Both the position numbers and the translations under genes were made by a program. A DNA stretch of 64,000 bases, from assembly GCF_010686765.1 (NCBI RefSeq), contig NZ_JAAGWF010000029.1:1-64000 (forward strand), given 5' to 3'. This DNA comes from Geodermatophilus sabuli (lineage in GTDB: Bacteria > Actinomycetota > Actinomycetes > Mycobacteriales > Geodermatophilaceae). Positions 34,271 through 43,419 of the stretch are shown here, piece after piece; position 1 is the stretch's first letter, and every line of letters begins with the position of its first letter. The notes below the pieces were generated by a model. That model was not told the origin of the DNA and ran no database searches. It worked only from the letters and a program-made list of their open reading frames with translations.

Positions 34271-35715
34271 CACGACCACCCCCGCCGAGGCGCCTCGGCC
34301 ACCCCGAAGACCCGCGGGGACAGCGCGATCCCCAGCTCCGCGAAGCGGTCGGTGAACCGCGGCCGGACCCCGGTGGGCACCGGCTTGCCGAGGAACCGCC
34401 CGGCCGCGTCCACGCCCGCGGAGTAGTCGAAGAGGAAGGCGTCCTGCAGGGTCACGGTCTCCCCCTCCATGCCCTGCACCTCGGTGACGTGGGTGACCCG
34501 CCGGGTGCCGTCGCGCAGCCGGGTCAGCTGGACGACGACGTCGACGGCGGAGGCGATCTGCTCACGGATCGCGCGCAGGGGCAGGTCCATGCCGGCCATG
34601 AGGACCAGCGTCTCGAGCCGCGCGATGGCGTCCCGCGGCGAGTTGGCGTGGACCGTCGACAGCGACCCGTCGTGGCCGGTGTTCATCGCCTGGAGCATGT
34701 CCAGGGACTCGCCGCCACGGCACTCCCCGACCACGATCCGGTCGGGGCGCATCCGCAGCGAGTTGCGCACCAGGTCGCGGATGGTGACGGCCCCCTTGCC
34801 CTCGATGTTCGGCGGCCGGGACTCGAGCCGCACGACGTGGTCCTGCTGCAGCTGCAGCTCGACGGCGTCCTCGATGGTGACGATCCGCTCGTCGTCCGGG
34901 ATGAACGAGGACAGCACGTTGAGCAGCGTCGTCTTCCCGGTGCCGGTGCCGCCCGACACGATGATGTTCAGCCGCGCCTCGACGCAGGCGTGCAGCAGTT
35001 CGGCCATCTCGGGCGAGAGGGTGCCGAAGCCGATCAGGTCGTCGACGCCGAACGGGTCCTTCGAGAACTTGCGGATGGTCAGCGTCGACCCGCTGAAGGC
35101 CAGCGGCGGGATGATCGCGTTGACCCGGGAGCCGTCGGCCAGGCGGGCGTCCACCAGCGGCGACGACTCGTCGATCCGCCGTCCGACCCGGGAGACGATC
35201 CGGTCGATGACCCGGCGCAGGTGCTCCTCCGAGGTGAACCGGGCACCGGTGCGCAGCAGCTTGCCGCCCTGCTCGACGTAGACCATCTCCGGGCCGTTGC
35301 ACATGATCTCGGTGACGGTGGGGTCCTCGAGCAGCCGCTGCAGCGGGCCGAAGCCCAGGACGTCGTCGGCGAGCGTGGCGGTCAGCCGCTGCCGCTCCTC
35401 GGCGCTGAGCGGGACCTTCTCCTCGTCCACGACCTCGTCGAGCTCGCCGAGGACGATCACCCGCAGTTGCTCCTCGGACAGCGACGGGTCGTTCATCCGG
35501 CCGCCCATCCGCTCGAACAGCGCCTTGACGACCCGGTCCTTGAGGCGGGCGAGGGCGTCGGTGGGCGCCGCCACGGTGGCCGTTCTGGGCGCGGGGGCGG
35601 CGGCGGCCGGCTGCGGCGCGGCCGGTGCGGCCGGCGCGGCGAGGGGGGCCGGCGTGACCGTCTCCGGCGCGGAGTGGCGGCCCTGGGCGGCGGCGAGGCG
35701 GGCGGCCAGGGTCAC
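34270..35715 (-). CDS. tadA: Tad pilus assembly ATPase TadA (CpaF)
   Basis: This 481-aa hexameric secretion ATPase powers Flp pilus assembly. After an Ala/Pro-rich N-terminal linker come I-M-C-N-G-P-E-M-V-Y-V, Walker A G-G-T-G-T-G-K-T-T, an Asp box (I-E-D-A-V-E-L-Q), Walker B region I-V-V-G-E-C-R-G-G-E and the His box T-G-H-D-G-S-L-S-T-V-H-A. GTG 35715 overlaps the tadZ stop by 4 bp. Confidence 0.95.
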   Translation of the reverse strand: MTLAARLAAAQGRHSAPETVTPAPLAAPAAPAAPQPAAAAPAPRTATVAAPTDALARLKDRVVKALFERMGGRMNDPSLSEEQLRVIVLGELDEVVDEEKVPLSAEERQRLTATLADDVLGFGPLQRLLEDPTVTEIMCNGPEMVYVEQGGKLLRTGARFTSEEHLRRVIDRIVSRVGRRIDESSPLVDARLADGSRVNAIIPPLAFSGSTLTIRKFSKDPFGVDDLIGFGTLSPEMAELLHACVEARLNIIVSGGTGTGKTTLLNVLSSFIPDDERIVTIEDAVELQLQQDHVVRLESRPPNIEGKGAVTIRDLVRNSLRMRPDRIVVGECRGGESLDMLQAMNTGHDGSLSTVHANSPRDAIARLETLVLMAGMDLPLRAIREQIASAVDVVVQLTRLRDGTRRVTHVTEVQGMEGETVTLQDAFLFDYSAGVDAAGRFLGKPVPTGVRPRFTDRFAELGIALSPRVFGVAEAPRRGWS

Positions 35716-36902
35716 GACGCCGCCCGGTGCTTGGCGCGGTACCGGCCGGGCTGGACCAGCGGGGTGGCGGCGAAGCGGGCGACCAGCCGGCGCAGCTCCT
35801 TGACCACCGGGTCCCGGCGGCCGCTGGCGATGATCGGCACGCCCTGGTTGGTCGAGGGCGGCACGGCGGCCGACCGCGGCAGGACGACGTCCACGCCCGT
35901 GCCGATGGCCGTCTCGACGTCGCGGACCGACAGCCCGCCCCTGGGGTCGGCCAGGTTCATGACCACGTGCCGCCCGGCGGGGATCATGCACAGCTCGCGG
36001 AGCACGTCGAGCTCCTTGCGCAGCCCCCGGACCCCGGGCACGTCCATGCTGCTGAGCATCACCACGTCGGTGGCGCGGTCCAGGGCCGCGAGGGTCTGCT
36101 CGGACAGGCCGGGTGCGGTGTCGACGACGACGTAGCGGAACTCGCGGGCCAGCGCGGCCAGCAGCCGGGTGACGTCGGGACCGGTGACGGCGTCCCCGGC
36201 GGCGGGCGACTCCGCCCCGCACACCGCGTAGAGGCCGCTGGGGTGCTGGGTGAGGAAGGTCTTGAGGACCATCGTGTCCTCGCTGGCCGGCCCGTGGACG
36301 GCGTCCGGCAGGGTGTACTCCGGCAGCAGCCCGAGAGCCGACGCGACGTCGCCGAACTGGACGTCGAGGTCCACGAGGACGGTGGACTGCGGCGCCGCGG
36401 CGGTCAGCCCCACGGCCAGGTTGGTGGCGACGGTCGTCTTGCCCACGCCGCCCTTGGGCGAGGCCACCGTGATCACCCGGCCGGTGTAGCTGGCCGTCTC
36501 CTGCGTCGGGCGGAGCACCCGGCGGCGGCCCGCGGCGGCCGATCCGGCCCGGTCCACGGCGGCGGCGATCTCGGCCGGTCCCGCGGTGGGCGGGAGCAGG
36601 TCCCGGATGCCGGCGCGCATCGCGGCCTGCCACAGCTCCGGGGAGGGCTCGGCCACGAGCACGACGCTGATGCCCGGGCACTGGACGTCCAGCCGCCCGG
36701 CCAGGGTGAGCACCTCGGCCTGGGGGGCCAGGGTCCCGATCAGCAGCACGTCGGGCAGCTCGCCGTCGACGAGCTGCTCGAACAACCGGGTGGGGTCACC
36801 CGGGAGGCGGCCCGGCGGCAGCGCGTGGACGTCGCCGTCCACCGCGTCCTGCACCCGCCGGGTCAGCTCCGCGTCGGCGCCGGCCAGCACGACCCGGCTC
36901 AT
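35712..36902 (-). CDS. tadZ: Tad pilus localisation ATPase TadZ (CpaE)
   Basis: This 396-aa protein has an N-terminal receiver-like domain without a full phosphorylation site and a C-terminal MinD/ParA ATPase: S-P-K-G-G-V-G-K-T-T (deviant Walker A), V-L-V-D-L-D-V-Q-F-G-D and V-V-V-D-T-A-P. CpaE/TadZ proteins place the pilus machine in the cell. Its stop overlaps tadA, and its start is overlapped by the cpaB stop. Confidence 0.92.
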   Translation of the reverse strand: MSRVVLAGADAELTRRVQDAVDGDVHALPPGRLPGDPTRLFEQLVDGELPDVLLIGTLAPQAEVLTLAGRLDVQCPGISVVLVAEPSPELWQAAMRAGIRDLLPPTAGPAEIAAAVDRAGSAAAGRRRVLRPTQETASYTGRVITVASPKGGVGKTTVATNLAVGLTAAAPQSTVLVDLDVQFGDVASALGLLPEYTLPDAVHGPASEDTMVLKTFLTQHPSGLYAVCGAESPAAGDAVTGPDVTRLLAALAREFRYVVVDTAPGLSEQTLAALDRATDVVMLSSMDVPGVRGLRKELDVLRELCMIPAGRHVVMNLADPRGGLSVRDVETAIGTGVDVVLPRSAAVPPSTNQGVPIIASGRRDPVVKELRRLVARFAATPLVQPGRYRAKHRAAS

Positions 36903-37642
36903 GAGTAGTCCTTCCCGTAGACGGTGACCTGGGTGAGGACCTCCGTGCCCGCCGTGTCGACGTCCTCGGGCTCCAGCGCGAGCCAGAGGGTGCCGTGCTC
37001 GATGCCGAAGACGACGCCCTCGGCCTGCTCGGCCCGCAGCGCGAGGGTCACCAGGAGGCTCTGGGAGGGCACCGCTCCACCGGCCGAGGCGGTGTCGGTG
37101 CCGGCGTCCGCGGGGGCGGGCGCCCCCTGCACCTGGGTGACCAGCACCCGGTGCAGCACGCCGTGCGTGGCCGCCGTCCCGTCCTCGAACTCCAGCGAGA
37201 CGTAGACACCGACGGTGTCACCGGCGGCCAGTCGCCCGCCGACGGCCCGCTGCGGCTCGAGCAGCACGGTCAGCTCCGACGTACCCGCAGGCGCGGCGAT
37301 GGTGCCCGGGGCGAGGAGGTCCCCGGGCACGGCGAACCGCGCCGTCAGCAGCTGCTCGCCGGGCTGGAGGTCGACCGTGGCGACCTGCCCGGCGAGCGAC
37401 TCCAGGTCGGTCACCGCGCCCCCGGGCACCGCCTTGACCGGCAGCAGCTCGGTGCGGACGGCGTCGGCCAGCGCGTCGGCCGGCGTCCCCTCCGGGACGA
37501 GCCGGTCGACGACGAGGACCTCGGTCGTGCGCACCCCGGCCAGGGCGCGCGCGTCGGCGCCCCGGACGTAGGCCAGCAGCACCGCGGTGCCGGCGACCAC
37601 GAGCACCAGGGCCGCGGCGGCGGCGAGCAGTCGGCGTCTCAT
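36899..37642 (-). CDS. cpaB: Flp pilus assembly protein CpaB/RcpC-like (SAF domain)
   Basis: This 247-aa protein has one N-terminal membrane helix (about 5-25) then a SAF domain: V-L-V-V-D-R-L-V-P-E-G-T and V-D-L-Q-P-G-E-Q-L-L. The exported domain may help the pilus cross the wall; Gram-positive Tad systems have no secretin, so its role differs from RcpC in proteobacteria. Overlaps tadZ by 4 bp. Confidence 0.85.
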   Translation of the reverse strand: MRRRLLAAAAALVLVVAGTAVLLAYVRGADARALAGVRTTEVLVVDRLVPEGTPADALADAVRTELLPVKAVPGGAVTDLESLAGQVATVDLQPGEQLLTARFAVPGDLLAPGTIAAPAGTSELTVLLEPQRAVGGRLAAGDTVGVYVSLEFEDGTAATHGVLHRVLVTQVQGAPAPADAGTDTASAGGAVPSQSLLVTLALRAEQAEGVVFGIEHGTLWLALEPEDVDTAGTEVLTQVTVYGKDYS

Positions 37643-37650
37643 GGGAGCCC

Positions 37651-38625
37651 CTATCGGATGAGTCGGAGGACCCAGGCGCCCATGGAGGGCGCGCCGGGGC
37701 CGTAGCTGAAGGCGTCGGAGGTGTCGACGAAGCGGGTGAAATAGCCGGAGATGCAGCGCTCGCTGCCGCTGCAGGGGCTGCCCGAGCGGTACTGGCCGGC
37801 GAAGTGGTAGCCGGTGATGGTGAAGGCCGCGTAGCCGTGCACGTGGTACCAGGCGTGGCTGCCGTTGCTGCCGGCCTCGTCGAAGATCGGGAGCAGCACC
37901 GTGCGCCCGACCAGTGCGGCCAGGTCAGCGGGGGCGCAGCCCTTCGACGGGTTGTTGCCCGGCTCGGAGTCGAACCGGTCGCCGACCGAGCTGGTCGCGC
38001 GGCAGGTGTTCCCGCCGTCGGTGACCAGCCAGCCGAAGCCCCCGGGCACGAACTGGCGCGAGGGGCCGGTGCAGCCCGTGTCGCTCTTCTTGGGCAGCAG
38101 GATGGTGCGCTCGGTCGTGGTGGACGGCAGCCCGCCACCGGTCTGCGCGGCCCACTCGCACCAGGAGAAGATCAGCGGCAGGGCCGCTGTCCCCGCGCTG
38201 GGTGCCCCCCAGGCGACCGTCGCCGTGGCCTGCACCTGGGTGGCGTCGTGGCCGAGGACCGGCGCGAACCAGTGCTCGGTCGGCGTGCTGCCGGTGACCG
38301 TGACGCTCGTGGGGTCGCTGCCCAGGACCGGCGGCGCCGCGGTGGCGTCCCCGAGGTTGGCGTCCACGAGGGCCTGCGCGGTCCCCCGCATGTCCCCGCA
38401 GGCACCGCGGGCGCAGTCCCGTGCGACGGCGAGCGCCGCGGCGTCCGCGGCGGTCTGCAGCCGGGCCCGCTCGGCGTAGAGCCCGCCGACGTCGACGGCG
38501 ACGGCGGTGAAGCCGAGGAGCGGCACGAGCAGGAGGACGAGCAGCACGGCGGATGCCCCGTGCTCGTCGGCTGCCCGGCGCCGCACCCGTCCGCGGAGCC
38601 GGTCCCGGAGGGTCAGCCGCTGCAC
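37651..38625 (-). CDS. TadG-like pilus-associated protein
   Basis: This 324-aa protein has a TadG-like N-terminal segment (H-G-A-S-A-V-L-L-V-L-L-L-V-P-L-L-G) as membrane anchor, followed by Y-A-E-R-A-R-L-Q-T-A-A-D-A-A-A-L-A. A long exported region with six or more Cys and many aromatic residues follows, suggesting disulphides and perhaps surface exposure. GTG 38625 lies inside the end of tadE (13-bp overlap). Confidence 0.82.
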   Translation of the reverse strand: MQRLTLRDRLRGRVRRRAADEHGASAVLLVLLLVPLLGFTAVAVDVGGLYAERARLQTAADAAALAVARDCARGACGDMRGTAQALVDANLGDATAAPPVLGSDPTSVTVTGSTPTEHWFAPVLGHDATQVQATATVAWGAPSAGTAALPLIFSWCEWAAQTGGGLPSTTTERTILLPKKSDTGCTGPSRQFVPGGFGWLVTDGGNTCRATSSVGDRFDSEPGNNPSKGCAPADLAALVGRTVLLPIFDEAGSNGSHAWYHVHGYAAFTITGYHFAGQYRSGSPCSGSERCISGYFTRFVDTSDAFSYGPGAPSMGAWVLRLIR

Positions 38626-39011
38626 CGCATGACCCCCGTACCGGTCAGGTCGACGCTCGCGCCGAAGAAGTCGGTGAGGAAGGGCTTGGGGTAGCTGATG
38701 GTCACCCGCACGTTCGTCGTGCCGCCGCCGGTCATGGGGCAGGCCGCGGGTGTGATGGCGATCTGCCCGTTGGTGATCGCCGGGTCCAGCGTGGGTGCGG
38801 CGTTGCGCACGGCGGTACGGGCCGCTGCCGGGTCGTTCTGCAGCGCCATGGCGCGGGCGCCCTCGCGGGCCGCGGCCGAGAGCGTGCCCTGGACCTGGAA
38901 GGCGTGGCCGAACTCGGCGATGCCGAGGACCAGGACGATCAGGAGGGGCACGATCATGGCGAACTCCACGGCGGCGGCACCTCGCTGGTCGTCGCGCGGT
39001 CGGTCGCGCAT
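38613..39011 (-). CDS. tadE: TadE-like minor pseudopilin
   Basis: This 132-aa protein has the TadE helix: R-G-A-A-A-V-E-F-A-M-I-V-P-L-L then I-V-L-V-L-G-I-A-E-F-G, with the Glu at +5 after the expected prepilin cleavage. AGGAGGGAA lies upstream of the ATG at 39011. Minor subunit of the Flp pilus, probably processed by the peptidase at 39521-40195. Confidence 0.88.
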   Translation of the reverse strand: MRDRPRDDQRGAAAVEFAMIVPLLIVLVLGIAEFGHAFQVQGTLSAAAREGARAMALQNDPAAARTAVRNAAPTLDPAITNGQIAITPAACPMTGGGTTNVRVTISYPKPFLTDFFGASVDLTGTGVMRCSG

Positions 39012-39112
39012 CGGTTCCCTCCTCTCGAGAGCGGGCGTTCCAGTGCGGGCGGCGCGTGCAGCGGCGCAGCGGTCCCCGGGGGCGGGGACCGCTGCGCCGT
39101 GGGCGGAACCGG

Positions 39113-39316
39113 TCAGAGACCCGACAGGGTGTTGCCGATGTCGTTGAAGAGGCCGGACAGCTGGTCCTCGAGGAAGATGACCGCGGTGATGATCGCGACG
39201 GCGATCAGGCCGACCATGAGGCCGTACTCGACGGCGGTGGCGCCCTTCTCCTCCCGCTCCAGGCGGTCCTTGGCGAGGGAGACGAGGGTGACGAGGGTCG
39301 CGAGGGGGTTGAACAC
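39113..39316 (-). CDS. flp: Flp pilin, major subunit
   Basis: This 67-aa prepilin has E-E-K-G-A-T-A-V-E-Y-G-L-M-V, where cleavage is expected after the Gly and the mature protein keeps Glu5-Tyr6, then a hydrophobic helix (G-L-I-A-V-A-I-I-T-A-V-I-F-L). GTG 39316 is chosen because AGGAG precedes it. There is a single pilin gene, separated by 100 bp from tadE and 200 bp from the peptidase gene, allowing its own promoter and high expression. Confidence 0.93.
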   Translation of the reverse strand: MFNPLATLVTLVSLAKDRLEREEKGATAVEYGLMVGLIAVAIITAVIFLEDQLSGLFNDIGNTLSGL

Positions 39317-39520
39317 GGGCTGCTCCTGGGGGGATGCGCCGAGCCGGTCCGGATCGGGCGATCCGGCCTTGCGGCAGTGGGAGTCGTGTCGGTCCCCGGC
39401 GCCGCCGGCTTGAGCCCCGTGCACCCGATCGGTCGACCCGCGCCCGTCTCCCGGGTGACCGCCCGGGCTCGTCCTCACCCTGCGCGACCGGCGATCTGCG
39501 CCTGCCGTCGTGAGCGCTGC

Positions 39521-40195
39521 TCAGCCGAGGACGGCGACCCACCCCACGGCCAGCGCCGTCCCGGCCAGCAGGGCCGGGCCGAACGGCAGCTCGCCACGGA
39601 GCCCGATCCGCCGGAACGCGAGCAGCCCGAGCGCCACCACGGCCTGGACGACGAACCCGGCGACCGCGCCCAGCAGCACCGCTCCCCAGCCCAGCCATCC
39701 CAGGTACAGCCCGAGCAGCGCGGCCAGCTTCACGTCACCCATCCCGAGCCCGCCGGGCGAGATCAGCGCGAGGGCGAGGAAGGCGGCGAAGAGGACGACC
39801 GAGCCGAGGGCCGCTCGCAGCAGCGCCGGCCAGGCGCCCTCTGCGGCCGCCGCGACCAGGAGCAGAGCAGCACCGGCACCGAGAGCGGGGAGCACGACCC
39901 GGTCGGGCAGCAGCCGGTGCTGCAGGTCGACGATGCCGAGCAGCACGCCGGCACCGGCGAGGAGGAGGAAGGCCGGCAGCTCCCAGGACGGCCCGAAGGC
40001 CAGGCCGGTCACGCCGAACAGCAGCGCTGTGCCGGTCGCCACGACCGGCGGGTGGCCGGCGACCGCGCCCGGCGCGACGACGTCGCGGAGCCCGGCGTCA
40101 GGAGCCCAGGGGAAGCGGCCGGCGGCGCGGCCGGCCAGTGTGCCGACGAGCAGTCCCAGGACGGCGGCGGCGAGCGCGACGGCGAGGTCGGTCAC
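39521..40195 (-). CDS. Prepilin peptidase (TadV/CpaA-like)
   Basis: This 224-aa membrane aspartyl protease has both catalytic Asp sites in G-I-V-D-L-Q-H-R-L-L-P-D and G-L-G-M-G-D-V-K-L-A. It lacks the cysteine-rich N-methylation domain of larger type IV prepilin peptidases, as TadV-type enzymes often do. GTG 40195 has GGAGA upstream. First gene of the Tad cluster on the minus strand. Confidence 0.9.
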   Translation of the reverse strand: MTDLAVALAAAVLGLLVGTLAGRAAGRFPWAPDAGLRDVVAPGAVAGHPPVVATGTALLFGVTGLAFGPSWELPAFLLLAGAGVLLGIVDLQHRLLPDRVVLPALGAGAALLLVAAAAEGAWPALLRAALGSVVLFAAFLALALISPGGLGMGDVKLAALLGLYLGWLGWGAVLLGAVAGFVVQAVVALGLLAFRRIGLRGELPFGPALLAGTALAVGWVAVLG

Positions 40196-40308
40196 CGGGT
40201 CTCCGCTCGCACGGCGGTCACGATGGCACAGGGACCGGCCGCCACCCGGGAACGCCACCCACCCCGATCGGGTGGATCGCCTGCCGTGGGCCCTCGGGCG
40301 GCGTGCGC

Positions 40309-40920
40309 TCAGCCGCCCAGGACCCAGAACCGCTCGCCTCGCTCGGCCGCCAGCTGCGCCAGCAGCTCCCGGTGGATCTCCCGCACGCGGGCAGGGGTGA
40401 CGACCTCCGCGGGGTCGACCTCCTCGACCTGCAGGCTGGTCTCGTCCTCGTAGAGGTTCTCCCCCATCAGCCGGGCCCGGTCGTCGTAGGGCCAGAGGAA
40501 CACCTGGCGGCTGGACACGTGGTAGGTCCGCTCGGGGTCGTCCACGTCGTACCCGACCGCCCGCAGGTCCGCGCCTCGGGCCACCTGGTGGAAGGTGAGC
40601 TCGTCGGCCACGCCCCAGTCCGCCACGGCGATGAGGTCGTCGGAGTTCCACAGCACCGAGTCCCCGACGCTCCGGTAGAAGGCCAGGACGCCGTCCTTGC
40701 CCTCGATGACCGCCGGGTGGGCGCCCCAGGTCACCCGGTAGACCGGGTGGTCGACCATCATGTCCGGCGCCATGATCGCGTCGAACTCACCGGCGCCCTC
40801 CAGGTGCACGTGCCGCCACCAGTTGAGCAGGATGGCCCGCTGCAGCGGCTCGGTGGTGCGCTCCAGCAGCCGCGCGGTCGGGACCATGCAGTCGTACACG
40901 CCCTGTTCGAAGCGCTTCAT
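40309..40920 (-). CDS. NTF2/SnoaL-like fold protein
   Basis: This 203-aa protein has the NTF2-like pattern: an N-terminal helix, M-A-P-D-M-M-V-D-H-P-V-Y, G-K-D-G-V-L-A-F-Y-R-S-V and F-L-W-P-Y-D-D-R-A-R-L-M-G-E-N-L-Y. Such proteins bind or transform small molecules; no catalytic assignment can be made. The ATG at 40920 diverges from the stressosome operon, with about 116 bp between them for two promoters. Confidence 0.78.
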   Translation of the reverse strand: MKRFEQGVYDCMVPTARLLERTTEPLQRAILLNWWRHVHLEGAGEFDAIMAPDMMVDHPVYRVTWGAHPAVIEGKDGVLAFYRSVGDSVLWNSDDLIAVADWGVADELTFHQVARGADLRAVGYDVDDPERTYHVSSRQVFLWPYDDRARLMGENLYEDETSLQVEEVDPAEVVTPARVREIHRELLAQLAAERGERFWVLGG

Positions 40921-41036
40921 CGTCGTCGGCTCCCCGGTCGGAACGGTCCCCTGGCACCCCCGACGCTGCTCCGCCCCGGCACTCGGGACAAGGGGCGGCG
41001 TCGTCCAGCGAGCCATGGCCTGCTCCCGGGCGTAGC

Positions 41037-42128
41037 GTGCCGCGGGTGGCGGCGGTCGAGCCGGTGGGCACCCCCGGTGAGGAGAGCGGGCCCGCCGGTG
41101 TCGCGGACCTGATCCCGCTGGTCCGCCGCATCGTGGCCGCCCGCGTGCCCGACCCGGCCACCGCCGACGACCTGGTGCAGGAGACGCTGGCCCGCGTGCT
41201 CGCCGCCGCCGAGCGGGTGGAGCCGGGCATGCTGGAGCCGTACGCCATCGTGACGGCCCGCAACGTCGTCGCCTCGATGTGGCGGGAGCAGGACCGGCAG
41301 CGGCGGCACCAGCACCGCGTGGTCGACCTGCGGCCGCCGGAGGCCCCCGACGAGGACGTCCTCGCCGCCGAGGACCGCGCCGCCGTGGCCGAGGCCCTCA
41401 CCCGGCTCTCGGACCGCGAGCGGGAGACGCTGCTCGCCCACGAGGTGTCCGGGCAGGACACTCGGTCGCTGGCCGCCGAGCTGGGGTCGACCGCCGGCGC
41501 GGTGGCCGCCCAGCTCAACCGCACCCGCGCCCGGCTGCGGGTGGAGTACCTGCTGGTGTCCGAGCGGGTGGAACCGCCCACGGAGCGGTGCCGGCCGGTG
41601 CTGCTGGCGCTGTCCAGCGGGGACCGCCGGCGCCAGCGCGAGGTGGACGCCGCCCGCCACCTGCTCGAGTGCGACGTGTGCGCCCGGTTGTCGGCGCCGC
41701 TGCTCGGCCGGGGCCGGCGGGCGAGGGACGACGAGCTCCGGGTGCCGGTCCGGACCGACGCCGACATCGTCGCCGCCCGGCAGGCCGCCCGGGAGCTGGC
41801 CACCAAGCTGCGGTTCTCGCCCACCGACATCACGCTGATCGCCACCGCCGTCTCCGAGGTGACCCGCAACATCGTGCGCTTCGCCGACTCCGGCGAGGTG
41901 GTGGTGGCGGCGCTGGAGGAACCGCGGTGCGGCATCTCCATCGTCGCGCGGGACGCCGGCCCGGGGATCCCCGACGTCGAGCGGGCACTGCAGGACGGCT
42001 ACAGCACCTACCAGGGGCTCGGGCTGGGACTGCCCGGCGCGCGGCGGCTGATGGACGAGTTCGCGGTGGTCTCCGAGACCGGCCGTGGCACGACCGTGAC
42101 CATGACCAAGTGGCGGGGAGACGCATGA
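41037..42128 (+). CDS. Fusion of sigma factor, zinc-finger motif and RsbT-type switch kinase
   Basis: This 363-aa protein joins three modules. Residues about 21-90 resemble ECF sigma region 2 (D-D-L-V-Q-E-T-L-A-R-V) and about 115-168 region 4 (L-T-R-L-S-D-R-E-R-E-T-L-L and an HTH). Cys185, His208, Cys212 and Cys215 form an anti-sigma-like zinc motif (H-x3-C-x2-C). Residues about 240-363 are RsbT: E-V-T-R-N (N box), D-A-G-P-G-I (G1) and G-L-G-L-G-L-P-G-A-R-R-L (G2), with G-T-T-V. RsbT kinases phosphorylate RsbS/RsbR and then bind an RsbU phosphatase. The fusion would tie stressosome release to a sigma unit. Start GTG 41037 or 41046. Overlaps the RsbR gene by 4 bp. Confidence 0.88.
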   Translation: MPRVAAVEPVGTPGEESGPAGVADLIPLVRRIVAARVPDPATADDLVQETLARVLAAAERVEPGMLEPYAIVTARNVVASMWREQDRQRRHQHRVVDLRPPEAPDEDVLAAEDRAAVAEALTRLSDRERETLLAHEVSGQDTRSLAAELGSTAGAVAAQLNRTRARLRVEYLLVSERVEPPTERCRPVLLALSSGDRRRQREVDAARHLLECDVCARLSAPLLGRGRRARDDELRVPVRTDADIVAARQAARELATKLRFSPTDITLIATAVSEVTRNIVRFADSGEVVVAALEEPRCGISIVARDAGPGIPDVERALQDGYSTYQGLGLGLPGARRLMDEFAVVSETGRGTTVTMTKWRGDA

Positions 42129-43033
42129 CCAGGAACGAGGACCCGATCGTGACCACGGCCCCCATGGACGTGACCCGCCTCCTCGACGAGGACGACCTGC
42201 TGCCGCAGCTCGTGGCGCACCTGCGCGAGCACCGCACCCGGCTGCGCCAGGAATGGGCGGCGCGGATCCAGCAGGCGCACCTGCTGCAGGCGATGACCGC
42301 CCAGGAGATGGCGGCCGAGACCACGCTGGTCTACGACAACTACGTCGAGGTCCTGGAGACCGGGAGCGTCGAGGCACTGCAGGACTACGCCCGCGACCTG
42401 TCCGAGCGGATCATCCCGCGGGGCGTGGAGACCCACGAGGTCGTGGGGATCGTGCTGCTGCTGCGCGACGTCCTGGCGCGGTCGCTGTTCGAGAAGTTCC
42501 AGCGCGACCTGCCGCTGCTCAACCGCGTGCTGGACGCCTACGAGCCGGCCGCCAACCGGATCGCCAACACCGTGGCGGTCAGCTTCGTCGACGAGCGGGA
42601 GCGGGTGATCCGGCAGCAGCAGGACTCGATCCGGGAGCTGTCCACGCCGGTCCTGCCGGTCCGCGAGCGGCTGCTGATCCTGCCGATCATCGGCGTGCTG
42701 GACCGGGAGCGCGCGCGGCAGGTGACGGTGCAGCTGCTCGGGGGGATCCGGAAGCACCGGGCCAAGGTCGTGGTCGTCGACATCACCGGCGTCCCCGACG
42801 TCGACGAGTCGGTCGCCAACCACCTGGTGCGCACCGTCGACGCGTCACGCTTGATGGGTGCGAGCGTCATCATCACCGGGCTGTCCCCCGAGATCGCCCA
42901 GACGCTCGTCACGATCGGGGTCGACCTGTCGAAGATGAACACCATCGGCGACCTGCAGGGCGGGCTCGAGGAGGCCGAGCGCCTGCTCGGGTACACGGTC
43001 ACCCGCAGTGAGAACGGGGCCGGCGGGCCATGA
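42125..43033 (+). CDS. rsbR: RsbR-type stressosome protein (STAS domain)
   Basis: This 302-aa protein has an N-terminal helical non-heme-globin-like or RsbU-N-like sensor region (about 20-160), a linker helix (E-R-E-R-V-I-R-Q-Q-Q-D-S-I-R-E-L) and a C-terminal STAS domain starting T-P-V-L-P-V-R-E-R-L-L-I-L-P. The S/T sites typical of RsbR are plausible in the V-D-I-T-G-V-P and T-V-D-A-S segments. It forms the stressosome shell with RsbS. ATGA overlap with the fusion gene and with rsbS. Confidence 0.9.
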   Translation: MTRNEDPIVTTAPMDVTRLLDEDDLLPQLVAHLREHRTRLRQEWAARIQQAHLLQAMTAQEMAAETTLVYDNYVEVLETGSVEALQDYARDLSERIIPRGVETHEVVGIVLLLRDVLARSLFEKFQRDLPLLNRVLDAYEPAANRIANTVAVSFVDERERVIRQQQDSIRELSTPVLPVRERLLILPIIGVLDRERARQVTVQLLGGIRKHRAKVVVVDITGVPDVDESVANHLVRTVDASRLMGASVIITGLSPEIAQTLVTIGVDLSKMNTIGDLQGGLEEAERLLGYTVTRSENGAGGP

Positions 43034-43419
43034 CCGCCGTCCCCCGGCTGTTCTCGATCCTGCGGCAGGGCCCGTACCTCATCGCCTCGGTGCACACCGC
43101 GCTGGACGACTCTCAGCTGGTGCGCTTCCAGGAGGACCTGGTCCACCGGATCGGTGCCGACCGGGCTCGCGGCGTGGTCATCGACGTGGCCGCGCTCGAC
43201 GTCCTCGACTCGTTCGGCTCCCGGACGCTGCGCGACGTCGCGGAGATGGCCCGGCTGCGCGGCGCGGTGACCGTGATCGTCGGCATCCAGCCCGACGTCG
43301 CGTTCGCCATGGTGGAGCTCGGCATGGACACCGGCTCGGTGCTCACCGCACTCGACCTCGAGGAGGGCCTGGTCGAGCTGGACCGGTGCGTCGCGGCGCC
43401 GCCGGTCGTGCCGACGTGA
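43030..43419 (+). CDS. rsbS: RsbS-type STAS protein
   Basis: This 129-aa single STAS domain contains V-V-I-D-V-A-A-L-D-V-L-D-S-F-G-S-R-T-L-R, with the serine in the D-S-F position that RsbT phosphorylates in this family. It also has G-I-Q-P-D-V-A-F-A-M-V-E-L-G. Scaffold of the stressosome and antagonist of the RsbT module encoded two genes upstream. Overlaps the next gene by 4 bp. Confidence 0.92.
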   Translation: MTAVPRLFSILRQGPYLIASVHTALDDSQLVRFQEDLVHRIGADRARGVVIDVAALDVLDSFGSRTLRDVAEMARLRGAVTVIVGIQPDVAFAMVELGMDTGSVLTALDLEEGLVELDRCVAAPPVVPT

